Assembly: GCA_947626345.1 (NCBI GenBank)
Contig: CANQSF010000006.1
Location: 1-64,000 of the forward strand
DNA: 64,000 nt
Source: an uncultured Oscillospiraceae bacterium
GTDB lineage: Bacteria; Bacillota; Clostridia; Oscillospirales; Oscillospiraceae
Reading direction: 5' to 3'
The notes under the pieces are model-generated. The model was not told the DNA's origin and searched no databases. It saw nothing but the letters and a program-made list of their open reading frames with translations. Within the stretch, counting starts at the first letter, position 1; every line of letters starts with the position of its first letter. Of the stretch, positions 56,242-64,000 are shown piece after piece. Made by a program: the position numbers and the translations under genes.

Positions 56242-56964
56242 ATGGAGCGGCTGCTGGCAGGGAAAAGGGCGGTGCTGTTCGACCTGGACGGGACGCTGGT
56301 GGACTCCATCGGCGTCTGGAACGAGGCGGATGAGCGTCTGGCCCGGGAGCTGACCGGCTCCGCCCCCGACCGGGCGGAGATACGGGCGCTGCGGGAGGGC
56401 GCGCTGCGCCGGTTCCGGGGCGAGCCGGAGCCCTATTACTGCTACTGCGCGCTTTTGAAGGAGCGCTACGGCACGGACCTGACGGCCCGGCAGCTGCAGC
56501 AGCGCCGGCAGGCCATCGCCGCCGAGTTGCTGGAGCGGGTGGATTACCGGCCCGGGGCGGACGTGCTCCTGCGCGCGCTGAAGGGGCGGGGCTATGCGCT
56601 GGCGCTGGCCACCACCGGCCGGCGGAGCAGCCTGGATATCTACCGGAGAAAAAACAAAAATATCATGGAAAAGGCGCCCATCGACCGGGTATTCGACCGG
56701 GTCTATACCTGCGAGGACGTGGGGCGGATCAAGCCGGACCCGGAGGTATATCTGCGGGCCATGGCGGACATGGGCCTGCGGGCGGAGCAGTGCCTGGTGT
56801 TCGAGGACTCCCTGGCGGGGGTCCAGGCCGCCAAGGCGGCGGGGATCGAGACCGTGGCGGTGTACGAGCGGCACTCCGACCCGGACCGGGAGGCCATCAA
56901 CGCCCTGGCGGACTGGCAGGCGGCGGACCATCCGGCGGTGCTGGCGGCGCTGGGTCTGGGATGA
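56242..56964 (+). CDS. HAD-superfamily hydrolase (phosphatase/phosphoglucomutase-like)
   Basis: 240 aa. Motif I LFDLDGTLVDS, motif II LALATTGRRS, the Lys in GRIKPDPEVYLRAM and motif IV VFEDSLAGVQAAKAAGIETV. A four-helix C1 cap lies at about residues 25-95. It is a phosphatase or mutase of the beta-PGM/GmhB-like group; substrate unknown. SD GAGGAGGG. Confidence 0.9.
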   Translation: MERLLAGKRAVLFDLDGTLVDSIGVWNEADERLARELTGSAPDRAEIRALREGALRRFRGEPEPYYCYCALLKERYGTDLTARQLQQRRQAIAAELLERVDYRPGADVLLRALKGRGYALALATTGRRSSLDIYRRKNKNIMEKAPIDRVFDRVYTCEDVGRIKPDPEVYLRAMADMGLRAEQCLVFEDSLAGVQAAKAAGIETVAVYERHSDPDREAINALADWQAADHPAVLAALGLG

Positions 56965-56978
56965 ACGACAGTTTCCGG

Positions 56979-57006
56979 TTGCTTTTTCCGATTTTTGCGC
57001 TATACT
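56979..57006 (+). promoter_or_regulatory. Promoter placed to give a leaderless vanZ-like mRNA
   Basis: TTGCTT (56979-56984)-N16-TATACT (57001-57006); the ATG at 57015 begins 8 nt after the -10, about where transcription should start. Confidence 0.7.
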
Positions 57007-57014
57007 GATTGCCT

Positions 57015-57509
57015 ATGGAAAAACGAGGGAACAAACGGATCATTTGGGCGCTGTTCGCCCTGTACTGCGTGGCGATGGCGTGGCTGCTGTTCGGCCAGCG
57101 GCTGGGACAGGGCCAGCCGGACTATTACTGGGGGGAGCTGTCCGCCCGGATGAACCTCACCCCCGGGCGCACCATCCGCCACTTCCTGGCGCTGATCCTC
57201 CAGTCCGGCAGCGGGCTGCTGATCCGCTCGGCGGCGGTGAATCTGGCGGGGAACGTGGGGGTGTTCGTGCCCATGGGGCTGTTTTTGCCCCTGCTGTGGC
57301 CGCCCGCCCGCCGGTACTGGCTGGCGGCGCTGATCATGGCGGCGGCGGTGACGGCGGTGGAGCTCGTCCAGCTAGCCACCCACCTGGGGGTGTGCGACGT
57401 GGACGATCTGATCCTGAACCTGGCGGGCGGCTCCATAGGCTACGGGCTGTACGCGATCTTTTCCCGCCGGCGGGGCGGCCGCGCCGGGAAAGAGCAGACG
57501 AAAACGTGA
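57015..57509 (+). CDS. VanZ-like family membrane protein
   Basis: 164 aa. About four TM helices: IIWALFALYCVAMAWLLFG, an extracytoplasmic loop with NLTPGRTIRHFL, NLAGNVGVFVPMGLFLPLLW, then the VanZ motif TAVELVQLATHLGVCDVDDL followed by LNLAGGSIGYGLY. VanZ proteins give low-level teicoplanin resistance in enterococci; the general role is unknown. No SD and a very close -10 suggest leaderless translation. Confidence 0.9.
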   Translation: MEKRGNKRIIWALFALYCVAMAWLLFGQRLGQGQPDYYWGELSARMNLTPGRTIRHFLALILQSGSGLLIRSAAVNLAGNVGVFVPMGLFLPLLWPPARRYWLAALIMAAAVTAVELVQLATHLGVCDVDDLILNLAGGSIGYGLYAIFSRRRGGRAGKEQTKT

Positions 57510-57516
57510 CCTGCCC

Positions 57517-57545
57517 TTGCGGGAGCGGGACAGGTGTGATACAAT
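57517..57545 (+). promoter_or_regulatory. Sigma-A promoter of trx-valS
   Basis: TTGCGG (57517-57522)-N17-TACAAT (57540-57545), about 50 bp before the thioredoxin ATG. No T-box leader precedes valS. Confidence 0.75.
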
Positions 57546-57593
57546 ATTTGACCGGCGAAAAAACGGACAACGGAACGAGAAGGAGCGATACGA

Positions 57594-57896
57594 ATGAGCG
57601 TTGCGGCGCTGACGAAGGACAGCTTTGACGGGGCGGTGGCCTCCGGCACCACCCTGGTGGACTTCTGGGCGGTATGGTGCGGCCCCTGCAGGATGCAGAG
57701 CCCGGTGGTGGACGCCTTCGCGGGAGCCCACCCCGAGGTGAAGGTGTGCAAGGTGAACGTGGACGAGGAGCCGGAGCTGGCCATTCGGTTCGGGATCATG
57801 AGCATCCCCACCCTGATGGTGTTCCGGGACGGCCAGGTCTATAAAAAGACGGTGGGCCTGTCCAGGCTGGAAGAGATAGAGGAGATGTGCCGATGA
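57594..57896 (+). CDS. trxA: Thioredoxin
   Basis: 100 aa, complete thioredoxin fold with the active site [17 protein letters not shown] and the cis-Pro loop MSIPTLMVF. General dithiol reductant. Its stop overlaps the valS ATG (ATGA), an uncommon pairing. Confidence 0.93.
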   Translation: MSVAALTKDSFDGAVASGTTLVDFWAVWCGPCRMQSPVVDAFAGAHPEVKVCKVNVDEEPELAIRFGIMSIPTLMVFRDGQVYKKTVGLSRLEEIEEMCR

Positions 57897-60502
57897 GAGA
57901 GCTGCCCAAACAGTACGACCCCAAGCAGGTCGAGAAGAAAATTTACCAGCAGTGGCTGGACGGCGGGTATTTCCACGCCCAGCGCGACCCGGCGAAGAAG
58001 CCCTTCACCATCGTCATCCCGCCCCCCAACGTGACGGGCCAGCTGCACCTGGGCCACGCCGTGGACGAGACCATCCAGGACGTGCTCATCCGCTACAAGC
58101 GGATGAAGGGCTATTCCGCCCTGTGGCTGCCGGGCTATGACCACGCGGGCATCGCCACCCAGATCAAGGTGGAGGAGAACCTGCGCGTCAACGAGGGCCT
58201 GACCCGCTTCGACCTGGGCCGGGAGAAATTCCTGGACCGGGTGTGGGACTGGAAGAACAAATACGGCGACCGGATCGTGGAGCAGCTGAAGACCCTGGGC
58301 TCCTCCTGCGACTGGGACCGCCAGCGCTTCACCATGGACGAGGGCTGCTCCAAGGCGGTGCGGGAGGTGTTCTGCTCGCTGTATGAAAAGGGCCTCATCT
58401 ACAAGGGCAAGCGGATCATCAACTGGTGCCCCCACTGCACCACCGCCCTCAGCGACGCGGAGGTGGAATATGAGGAGAAGCCCGGCCACTTGTGGCACAT
58501 CCGCTATCCCTTGACCGACGGCAGCGGCGAGGTGGTGGTGGCCACCACCCGGCCGGAGACCATGCTGGGCGACACCGGCGTGGCGGTGAATCCCGCCGAC
58601 GAGCGGTATAAGGACATCGTGGGCAAGACCTGCATCCTGCCCCTGGTGGGCCGGGAAATGCCCATCGTGGCGGACGAATATGTGGACATGGCCTTCGGCA
58701 CCGGCTGCGTGAAGATGACCCCCTGCCACGACCCCAACGACTTCGAGGTGGGCCTGCGCCATAACTTGGAGCAGATCCTGGTCATCGACGACAACGGCTG
58801 CATCATCAACGGCGGCAAGTATAACGGCCTGGACCGGTACGAGGCCCGGAAAGTCATCTTGAAGGACCTGGAGGAGCAGGGCTACCTTGTGAAGGTGGAG
58901 GATTACGTACATAACGTGGGCACCTGCTACCGCTGCCACAGCGACGTGGAGCCCCTGGCCAGCGACCAGTGGTTCGTGAAGATGGAGCCCCTGGCCAAGG
59001 AAGCCATCCGGGTGGTGGAGGACGGCACCATCCAGTTCGTGCCCGACCGGTTCGCCAAGACGTACCTCAACTGGATGCACAACGTCCGGGACTGGTGCAT
59101 CAGCCGGCAGCTGTGGTGGGGCCACCAGATACCCGCCTGGTACTGCGCCGACTGCGGCCACGTCACCGTTTCCCGCGAGGACGCCTGCCAGTGCGAGAAG
59201 TGCGGTTCCAAGAACATCACCCGGGACCCGGACGTGCTGGACACCTGGTTCAGCTCCGCCCTGTGGCCCTTCTCCACCCTGGGCTGGCCGGATAAGACGG
59301 AGGACCTGGAGTACTTCTATCCCACGGACGTGCTGGTCACCGGCTACGACATCATCTTCTTCTGGGTGGCCCGGATGATCTTCTCCGGCATGGAGCACAT
59401 GAAAAAGGAGCCCTTCAAGACCGTGCTCATCCACGGCCTTGTCCGGGACCCCCACGGCAAGAAGATGTCCAAATCCGCCGGCAACGGCGTGGACCCCATC
59501 GAGGTCATCGACCAGTACGGCGCGGACGCCCTGCGCTTCAACCTCATCACCGGCAACTCCCCCGGCAACGACATGCGCTTTTACGTGGAGCGGTGCGAGG
59601 CCATGCGCAACTTCGCCAACAAGCTGTGGAACGCCGCCCGGTACGTGATGATGAACCTGACGGTGTCCGACGCCGCCCTGCCGGCAGAGCTGAAGCTGGA
59701 GGACAAGTGGATCCTCTCCAAGCTCCAGGGGCTCATCGCCGAGGTCAACGACAACTTCGACAAGTATGAGCTGGGCCTGGCGGCCACGAAGATCTACGAC
59801 TTCATCTGGGACAGCTTCTGCGACTGGTACATCGAGCTGACCAAGCCCAGGCTCCGCGCCGGGGACGAGAGCGCCCAGCGGGTGCTGCTGTACGTGCTCA
59901 CCGACATCCTGCGGCTGCTGCACCCCTTCATGCCCTTCATCACCGAGGAGATCTACGGCGCGCTGCCCCACGAGGGGGAGGCCCTCATCGTGGAGACCTA
60001 CCCCGAGTTCAACGAGGCGTTGTCCTTCCCCGGGGAGGAGGCGGATTTCGAGTCCGTCATGGCCGCGGTGAAGGCGGTGCGCAGCCGCCGGGCGGAGATG
60101 AACGTGCCGCCCTCCAAGCGGCCCCACATCACCCTGGTCACGGACAAGACGGAGGTGTTCCGGGCCGGCACGGTGTATATGGCCAACCTGGCCAGCGCCG
60201 GGGCGGTGAACGTCACCGCGGACGCCCCAGCCGATACCGCCGGCATGGTGACGGTGGTCACCGGCGACGCCACGATCTATATGCCCATGGCGGAGCTGGT
60301 GGACCTGGCCAAGGAGCGGGAGCGCATCGAAAAGGAGCTGGCCAAGGCGGAGCAGGACATCGCCAACCAGGAGCGGAAACTGGCCAACGAGAGCTTCGTC
60401 TCCCGGGCCCCCGAGCGGGTGGTGGCCGCCGAGCGGGAGAAGCTGGCCAAGGCCCAGGCCCTGGCGGCCAACCTCACCGAGAGCCTGAAAAATCTGGGGT
60501 AA
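57893..60502 (+). CDS. valS: Valyl-tRNA synthetase
   Basis: 869 aa class Ia synthetase. HIGH motif [14 protein letters not shown] (about residue 45), editing CP1 domain ([20 protein letters not shown]), KMSKS in [14 protein letters not shown], anticodon-binding helices, and the C-terminal coiled coil ([20 protein letters not shown]). Charges tRNA-Val. It is co-transcribed and coupled with trxA. Start at ATG 57893. Confidence 0.97.
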   Translation: MRELPKQYDPKQVEKKIYQQWLDGGYFHAQRDPAKKPFTIVIPPPNVTGQLHLGHAVDETIQDVLIRYKRMKGYSALWLPGYDHAGIATQIKVEENLRVNEGLTRFDLGREKFLDRVWDWKNKYGDRIVEQLKTLGSSCDWDRQRFTMDEGCSKAVREVFCSLYEKGLIYKGKRIINWCPHCTTALSDAEVEYEEKPGHLWHIRYPLTDGSGEVVVATTRPETMLGDTGVAVNPADERYKDIVGKTCILPLVGREMPIVADEYVDMAFGTGCVKMTPCHDPNDFEVGLRHNLEQILVIDDNGCIINGGKYNGLDRYEARKVILKDLEEQGYLVKVEDYVHNVGTCYRCHSDVEPLASDQWFVKMEPLAKEAIRVVEDGTIQFVPDRFAKTYLNWMHNVRDWCISRQLWWGHQIPAWYCADCGHVTVSREDACQCEKCGSKNITRDPDVLDTWFSSALWPFSTLGWPDKTEDLEYFYPTDVLVTGYDIIFFWVARMIFSGMEHMKKEPFKTVLIHGLVRDPHGKKMSKSAGNGVDPIEVIDQYGADALRFNLITGNSPGNDMRFYVERCEAMRNFANKLWNAARYVMMNLTVSDAALPAELKLEDKWILSKLQGLIAEVNDNFDKYELGLAATKIYDFIWDSFCDWYIELTKPRLRAGDESAQRVLLYVLTDILRLLHPFMPFITEEIYGALPHEGEALIVETYPEFNEALSFPGEEADFESVMAAVKAVRSRRAEMNVPPSKRPHITLVTDKTEVFRAGTVYMANLASAGAVNVTADAPADTAGMVTVVTGDATIYMPMAELVDLAKERERIEKELAKAEQDIANQERKLANESFVSRAPERVVAAEREKLAKAQALAANLTESLKNLG

Positions 60503-60514
60503 GACAGCAAAAAA

Positions 60515-60553
60515 CGACGGGTCTGCCGCATCCAGCGGCAGACCCGTTTTCGC
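60515..60553 (+). terminator. Terminator after valS
   Basis: ACGGGTCTGCCGC, loop ATCCA, GCGGCAGACCCGT, TTTT. Confidence 0.93.
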
Positions 60554-60572
60554 GTGGCTGCCAGGCTTTATT

Positions 60573-60640
60573 ACAATCCCTCAGTCAGCGCTTCGCGCTG
60601 CCAGCCCCCTTTGCACAAGGGGGCCTTCGATAAGGTGCGC
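60573..60640 (+). repeat. MITE-like repeat, right-half copy A
   Basis: 68 bp nearly identical to 61123-61190 (ACAATCCCTC, CAGCGCTTCGCGCTGCCAGC, CCCCCTTTGCACAAGG). It corresponds to the right half of the complete copy B. It ends 8 bp before the stop codon of the XRE gene. Confidence 0.88.
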
Positions 60641-60648
60641 CTGCGGCG

Positions 60649-60987
60649 CTATTGCACTTCCCGCAGCAGCTCCTCCGGCGACAGGCCGTAAAGCTTGGCC
60701 AGGGCCATGAGATTGGTTGTGCTGGGGTCGGACCGGCCGCTCTCCCACTTGCTCACCGCCTGGCGGCTGACGCTAAGCGTCTCCGCCACGAACTGCTGGG
60801 TCATGCCGCAGGCGATCCGGTGGCTCTTCAGCACCTCGCCCAATGACCTGGCTGTCTCCTGTTTCTCCTTTCTCGCCGGCTCGGAGCGGATGTATTTGCG
60901 CAGCGCCTTGATCACCAGATAGAGGAGATAGCCGAACAGGGCAAGGACAGGGATATAGACGAGGACCAGGATCAGTGTGGAAAACAT
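60649..60987 (-). CDS. Membrane-anchored XRE regulator
   Basis: 112 aa. An N-terminal TM helix (FSTLILVLVYIPVLALFGYL) and a basic linker lead to a C-terminal HTH (GEVLKSHRIACGMTQQFVAE; SRQAVSKWESGRSDPS). TM-first is the reverse of the usual order in membrane-tethered XRE proteins. It may sense an envelope signal while bound to DNA. Start ATG 60987 has the SD AGGAGGCG. Confidence 0.85.
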   Translation of the reverse strand: MFSTLILVLVYIPVLALFGYLLYLVIKALRKYIRSEPARKEKQETARSLGEVLKSHRIACGMTQQFVAETLSVSRQAVSKWESGRSDPSTTNLMALAKLYGLSPEELLREVQ

Positions 60988-61065
60988 ATCGCCGCCTCCT
61001 TTCTGACGGCAGTATACCAGACACATGCCGGTTGCGCCACCAACTATCCCGCAACCTGGGGGAAA

Positions 61066-61190
61066 AAGCCTCCCCTGTGTAAGGGGAGGTGTCGCGGCGA
61101 AGCCGCAACGGAGGGGTCGTCGACAATCCCTCCGTCAGCGCTTCGCGCTGCCAGCCCCCTTTGCACAAGGGGCCTTTCGATAAGGTGTGC
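61066..61190. repeat. MITE-like repeat, complete copy B
   Basis: Imperfect terminal inverted repeats (AGCCTCCCCTGTGTAAGGGG at the left against CCCCCTTTGCACAAGGGGCC at the right), inner arms GTCGCGGCGAAGCCGC and AGCGCTTCGCGCTGCC, and a centre AACGGAGGG/CCCTCCGT. The whole 110 bp can fold into one long hairpin. No coding capacity. Confidence 0.88.
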
Positions 61191-61220
61191 ATCTTCGGCG
61201 CAAAAATTTTTCGTCCCCCG

Positions 61221-61249
61221 TGCAACCTTTTGCCCGGGCAGATCGTTTA
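61221..61249 (+). promoter_or_regulatory. ECF-type promoter of the second sigma/anti-sigma pair
   Basis: TGCAAC (61221-61226), 17 bp, CGTTTA (61244-61249) fits an ECF promoter (AAC -35, CGT -10) and suggests autoregulation. Confidence 0.55.
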
Positions 61250-61286
61250 TGATACGAAGGGACCTTCACAAGACAAGGAGCGATCC

Positions 61287-61769
61287 ATGAGACTTTCAGC
61301 CGACCAGGCGTATGCAAAATATGCGGACCGGGTCTTCGCGGCGGCGTTTTCCGTGTGCCGGGACCGGGCGGACGCGGACGACGTGACCCAGGACACCTTC
61401 CTGCGCTATCTGTCCCGCCCCCGAGACTATGCCGACGAGGAGCACCTGCGGGCATGGCTGCTGCGGGTGGCCGTGAACCGGGCCCGGGATCTGAAGCGCG
61501 CCTTCTGGCGGCGCAGCCGGGCCCCCTGGGAGGAGACCATGGCGGAGCTGGCCTTCGATGAGCCCGCCGACGGCCGCCTGTTCGAGGCGGTGATGGGCCT
61601 GCCGGAGAAGTACCGCATCGCGGTGCACCTGCACTACTACGAGGGCTATACCGTGGCGGAGATGGCGCGGCTGCTGTCCGTCCGGGAGGGCACGGTGAAG
61701 AGCTGGCTGGCGAGAGCAAGGACGCTCCTGAAAAACACCCTGATGGAGGAATGGAACGATGACGAATAA
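61287..61769 (+). CDS. ECF-type sigma factor
   Basis: 160 aa. Region 2 (AYAKYADRVFAAAFSVCRDR, ADDVTQDTFLRYLSRPRDYA, LRAWLLRVAVNRARDLKRAF) and region 4 (GLPEKYRIAVHLHYYEGYTV, LLSVREGTVKSWLARARTLL). SD AAGGAG. It overlaps the anti-sigma-like gene by 11 bp. Confidence 0.93.
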   Translation: MRLSADQAYAKYADRVFAAAFSVCRDRADADDVTQDTFLRYLSRPRDYADEEHLRAWLLRVAVNRARDLKRAFWRRSRAPWEETMAELAFDEPADGRLFEAVMGLPEKYRIAVHLHYYEGYTVAEMARLLSVREGTVKSWLARARTLLKNTLMEEWNDDE

Positions 61770-62349
61770 AGAGCGGTACCAACGGGCGTTCTCCACGCTC
61801 CACGCCTCCGGGAATTTCATGGAGGTCAAAACGATGGATAAGAAAAGCAGTAGGAGATATATCCCCCGCCTCGCCGCCGTGTGCGCGGCGGTGGCGCTGA
61901 CGCTGGCCATGGCCACGGCGGCCTACGCCGCCGACGTGGGCGGCATCAAGCGCACCGTCCAGGTGTGGCTGCACGGCGAGCTGACCAACGCCACCCTGGA
62001 CATCCGGGGCGACGAGTATACGCTGGACTATACCGACAGCCTGGGCCAGGTCCAGGAGCGGGGTGGCGGCGGGATCGTCATCGGGCCGGACGGCTCGGAG
62101 CGGCCCATGACCGAGGAGGAGTTCATGGAGCAGCTGGACATGCCGGAGGTGGAGTACGGCGAGGACGGCTCCGTCACCGTCTGGTGGCGCGGCCAGAAGC
62201 TGGACATCACCGACCGGTTTGAAAACGGCGTCTGTTACGTCCAGCTCAGAGACGGCGGGGAGACGCTCTATCTGACCGTCAAGTATGACGACAGCTACGC
62301 TGCCAGTCCCCACAGCTACCCGGACCCCGACACGTTCAGCGCCGGCTGA
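61759..62349 (+). CDS. Single-pass membrane protein, probable anti-sigma factor
   Basis: 196 aa. A cytoplasmic N-terminus of about 33 aa (NKERYQRAFSTLHASGNFME), one TM segment (about 34-56, LAAVCAAVALTLAMATAAYA) and an extracytoplasmic domain (VGGIKRTVQVWLHGELTNAT onward) ending in DPDTFSAG. The short N-terminus with a YQRAFSTLHAS helix is typical of RsgI/DUF4179-like anti-sigma proteins. Location after the ECF gene supports this. Confidence 0.82.
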   Translation: MTNKERYQRAFSTLHASGNFMEVKTMDKKSSRRYIPRLAAVCAAVALTLAMATAAYAADVGGIKRTVQVWLHGELTNATLDIRGDEYTLDYTDSLGQVQERGGGGIVIGPDGSERPMTEEEFMEQLDMPEVEYGEDGSVTVWWRGQKLDITDRFENGVCYVQLRDGGETLYLTVKYDDSYAASPHSYPDPDTFSAG

Positions 62350-62403
62350 CGCTTTTTTCGCCGCCGACCGCCTTCGACGGCATCTGACAGCGCAAATACC
62401 GTA

Positions 62404-62441
62404 AAATCACACCGTACAGTCCTGTGCGGTGTGATTTTTTT
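62404..62441 (+). terminator. Terminator between the anti-sigma gene and spoIIAA
   Basis: AAATCACACCG (62404-62414) pairs with CGGTGTGATTT (62427-62437), then TTTT. It ends only 25 bp before spoIIAA, leaving little room for a promoter downstream of it. Confidence 0.9.
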
Positions 62442-62465
62442 GCGGACAAGCAGGAGGAGAGAAAT

Positions 62466-62774
62466 ATGAAGGTGTTATCGAGCTATCAGGACGGAAAGCT
62501 GACCCTGCATCTGAAGGGGGAGCTGGACCACCACGAGGCGTCGGCGGCGCTGCGGAAGATCGGCCGGGTCCTGGACGACTATCTGCCCCAGGACTGCGTC
62601 ATCGACATGGAGGGGCTCACCTTCATGGACTCCTCCGGCATCGCCCTGATCCTGAAGATCTCCCGGCTCATGACGGAGACCGGCGGCCGGGCCTGGGTGG
62701 AGAACGCCCGCCGGCAGCCCCTGCGGGTCATCGACGCGTCGGGGATCGACCGGATGATCAAGGTCGTCGTTTGA
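62466..62774 (+). CDS. spoIIAA: Anti-sigma F factor antagonist SpoIIAA
   Basis: 102 aa STAS protein with the phosphorylatable Ser in TFMDSSGIALILKI. Unphosphorylated SpoIIAA frees SigF from SpoIIAB in the forespore. SD AGGAGGAG. Confidence 0.95.
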   Translation: MKVLSSYQDGKLTLHLKGELDHHEASAALRKIGRVLDDYLPQDCVIDMEGLTFMDSSGIALILKISRLMTETGGRAWVENARRQPLRVIDASGIDRMIKVVV

Positions 62775-62790
62775 ACGACGCCATATCGAG

Positions 62791-62874
62791 AGCCTCCCCT
62801 GTGCAAGTGGGTGGGCCGTTACGATCCCCGGTCATCGCTATGCGCTGACCGCCCCCTTTGGCAAGGGGGCCTTA
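62791..62874. repeat. MITE-like repeat, copy C, inside the spoIIA operon
   Basis: Left arm AGCCTCCCCTGTGCAAG and right arm CCCCCTTTGGCAAGGGGGCC match the ends of copy B; the middle (GGTCATCGCTATGCGCTGACC) is a shorter hairpin. It occupies most of the 125-bp gap between spoIIAA and spoIIAB. Confidence 0.85.
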
Positions 62875-62899
62875 TCAGGAAGTTTTGGAGGACATACAT

Positions 62900-63337
62900 A
62901 TGAAACAGCGCAACTACATAAAAATGGAATTCCCCGCCCGCAGCGTGAATGAGGGCTTCGCCCGGGCGGCGGCCGCCGCCTTCGCCGCCCAGATGGACCC
63001 CACCATGGACGTGCTGGGGGACATCCGCACCGCCGTCAGCGAGGCGGTGACCAACGCCATCGTCCACGCCTACCCGGACAGCGCCGGGCCGGTGCAGATG
63101 CGCCTGCGCATCCTGGAGGGGGACCAGCTGGAGATCGTGATCCGGGACCGGGGCCGGGGCATCCCGGACGTGAAAAAGGCCATGGAGCCCATGTACACCA
63201 CCGGCGGCGAGGAGCGCAGCGGCATGGGCTTCACCATCATGGCCAGCTTTATGGACAGCCTGCGGGTGCGCTCGTCGCCGGAGAAGGGCACCGCGGTGAC
63301 CATGCGCAAGCGCATCCGCACGAAGGCGGAAGAGTAA
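62900..63337 (+). CDS. spoIIAB: Anti-sigma F factor SpoIIAB
   Basis: 145 aa GHKL kinase: N-box DIRTAVSEAVTNAIVHAYPD, G1 IRDRGRGIPDVKKAMEPMYT, G2 ERSGMGFTIMASFMDSL. Binds and inhibits SigF and phosphorylates SpoIIAA. SD TGGAGG. It ends directly at the sigF start codon. Confidence 0.96.
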   Translation: MKQRNYIKMEFPARSVNEGFARAAAAAFAAQMDPTMDVLGDIRTAVSEAVTNAIVHAYPDSAGPVQMRLRILEGDQLEIVIRDRGRGIPDVKKAMEPMYTTGGEERSGMGFTIMASFMDSLRVRSSPEKGTAVTMRKRIRTKAEE

Positions 63338-64000
63338 TTGGACGAGACCATCACCCTTCTGCGGGCGGCCCAGGCCGGGGACCGGGAGGCGGCCGGCCGG
63401 ATGGTGGAGGAGAACGCGGGCCTCATCTGGAGCGTGGCCCGGCGGTATTTCGGCCGGGGGGTAGAGCCGGACGATCTGTATCAGCTGGGGTGTCTGGGCT
63501 TTCTGAAGGCCATCGACGGGTTCGACGAGCGCTATGGGACCCGCTTCTCCACCTACGCCGTGCCCAAGATCTCCGGGGAGATCCGCCGGTTTCTCCGGGA
63601 TGACGGGGCGGTGAAGGTGAGCCGGGGCATCAAGGAGCGGGCGGCGGCCGTGCGGGCGTGCCGCAAGGCGCTGGAGCAGGACCTAGGCCGGGACCCCACC
63701 GTGTCGGAGCTGGCGGCGGCCACGGGCCTGGCCCCGGAGGATATCGCCGTGGCGGAGACGGCCACCGTGCCCCTGGAATCCCTGCAGCAGCCCGCCGGGG
63801 AGGACGGCCTGGCCCTGGAGCAGGTGCTGGGGGACTGGACGGAGGAGGACCGGCTGGTGGAGGTCATGTCCCTGCGCCAGGCCATCGGCCAGCTGCCGGA
63901 GAAGGAGCGGCAGGTGGTGTTTTTGCGGTTTTATCACGGCATGACCCAGGAGCGGGCCAGCCGGGTGCTGGACGTCAGCCAGGTGCAGGTGTCCCGGCTG
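63338..64000 (+). CDS. sigF: Forespore sigma factor SigF (3' end outside window)
   Basis: 221 codons to the window end, starting at TTG 63338 right after the spoIIAB TAA. Region 2 (ARRYFGRGVEPDDLYQLGCL, FDERYGTRFSTYAVPKISGE, IRRFLRDDGAVKVSR), region 3 (RDPTVSELAAATGLAPEDIA) and the beginning of region 4 (LPEKERQVVFLRFYHGMTQE). The order after spoIIAB identifies SigF rather than SigG. It has no internal stop. Only the last part of region 4 is missing. Confidence 0.95.
   Translation, partial: MDETITLLRAAQAGDREAAGRMVEENAGLIWSVARRYFGRGVEPDDLYQLGCLGFLKAIDGFDERYGTRFSTYAVPKISGEIRRFLRDDGAVKVSRGIKERAAAVRACRKALEQDLGRDPTVSELAAATGLAPEDIAVAETATVPLESLQQPAGEDGLALEQVLGDWTEEDRLVEVMSLRQAIGQLPEKERQVVFLRFYHGMTQERASRVLDVSQVQVSRL

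Noticed and set aside
57517..57593. T-box leader controlling valS
   Set aside because: Only about 50 bp of leader precede trxA, and valS itself starts inside the trxA stop codon.

Overview
The window looks like a chromosomal segment of a GC-rich, endospore-forming gut Clostridia member, most likely Oscillospiraceae (Oscillibacter/Dysosmobacter/Lawsonibacter type). The evidence is the sporulation genes (spoIIAA-spoIIAB-sigF, dipicolinate synthase dpaA/dpaB), anaerobic oxidative-stress proteins (reverse rubrerythrin, rubredoxin), a two-FeoA feo operon with a small Cys-rich partner, MurT/GatD, an AgcS amino-acid symporter, strong SD sites and TTG/GTG starts. This is inferred from gene content, not from a database match.

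Layout. 1-3156: tail of a MacAB-like exporter (adaptor plus permease). 3211-4524: a glutamate-dehydrogenase-like protein without catalytic residues. 4629-4942: promoter, tRNA-Thr, tRNA-Tyr and terminator. 5071-11815: an accessory island behind the tRNAs, partly AT-rich, with an IS3-family element, an orphan membrane protein, a DUF4160/DUF2442-XRE pair with its own operator, IS21-like terminal repeats, and an acyl-CoA-synthetase-like gene with twin palindromic operators. 11866-13969: small regulators, AzlCD and a FakA-fragment-like protein. 14138-17342: feo operon with TTAG-N-CTAA boxes. 17439-21857: XpaC-like protein followed by a methylthioadenosine/nucleoside salvage set (PNP, MtnA, deaminase). 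21864-22385: an unusual array of about 26 half-units spaced alternately 19 and 21 bp. 22376-28800 (minus): ogt overlapping an MmeI-type restriction-modification gene, then an ECF sigma/membrane protein/ABC transporter operon. 28942-35724: a PAP2-GDPD fusion, an ECF sigma/anti-sigma pair, an ATP-grasp protein, AgcS, rubrerythrin and rubredoxin. 35779-43970: a membrane-anchored orphan protein behind a structured leader, MurT/GatD with a dismantled amidotransferase triad, a DUF4015 glycosidase-like protein, dpaA/dpaB, DUF1015 and an OhrR-like regulator. 44166-50115: an ABC transporter whose permease is fused to a CPBP protease, a MATE exporter and a lipoprotein. 50180-60502: PcrA-type helicase, MntR/DtxR regulator, CCA-adding enzyme, DegV, HAD, VanZ, thioredoxin and ValS. 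60573-64000: MITE-like hairpin repeats, another sigma/anti-sigma pair and the spoIIA operon, with sigF cut by the window end.

Genes working together. The feo genes and the rubrerythrin gene share TTAGG/CCTAA palindromes at their promoters, and a DtxR/MntR regulator is encoded at 52939-53367, suggesting a local metal/redox regulon. The PNP, MtnA and deaminase genes fit conversion of methylthioadenosine through methylthioinosine to methylthioribulose-1-phosphate. Three leaders (before 35779-36312, 44166-47566 and 49564-50115) share a promoter, a CCACACA/TGTGTGG dyad and a terminator hairpin, pointing to a common attenuation-type control of envelope genes.

The strongest candidates for something undescribed are the 19/21-bp array next to the MmeI-type gene and ogt, the three-copy CCACACA leader family, and two apparent pseudoenzymes in conserved contexts (GDH-like protein; MurT/GatD).
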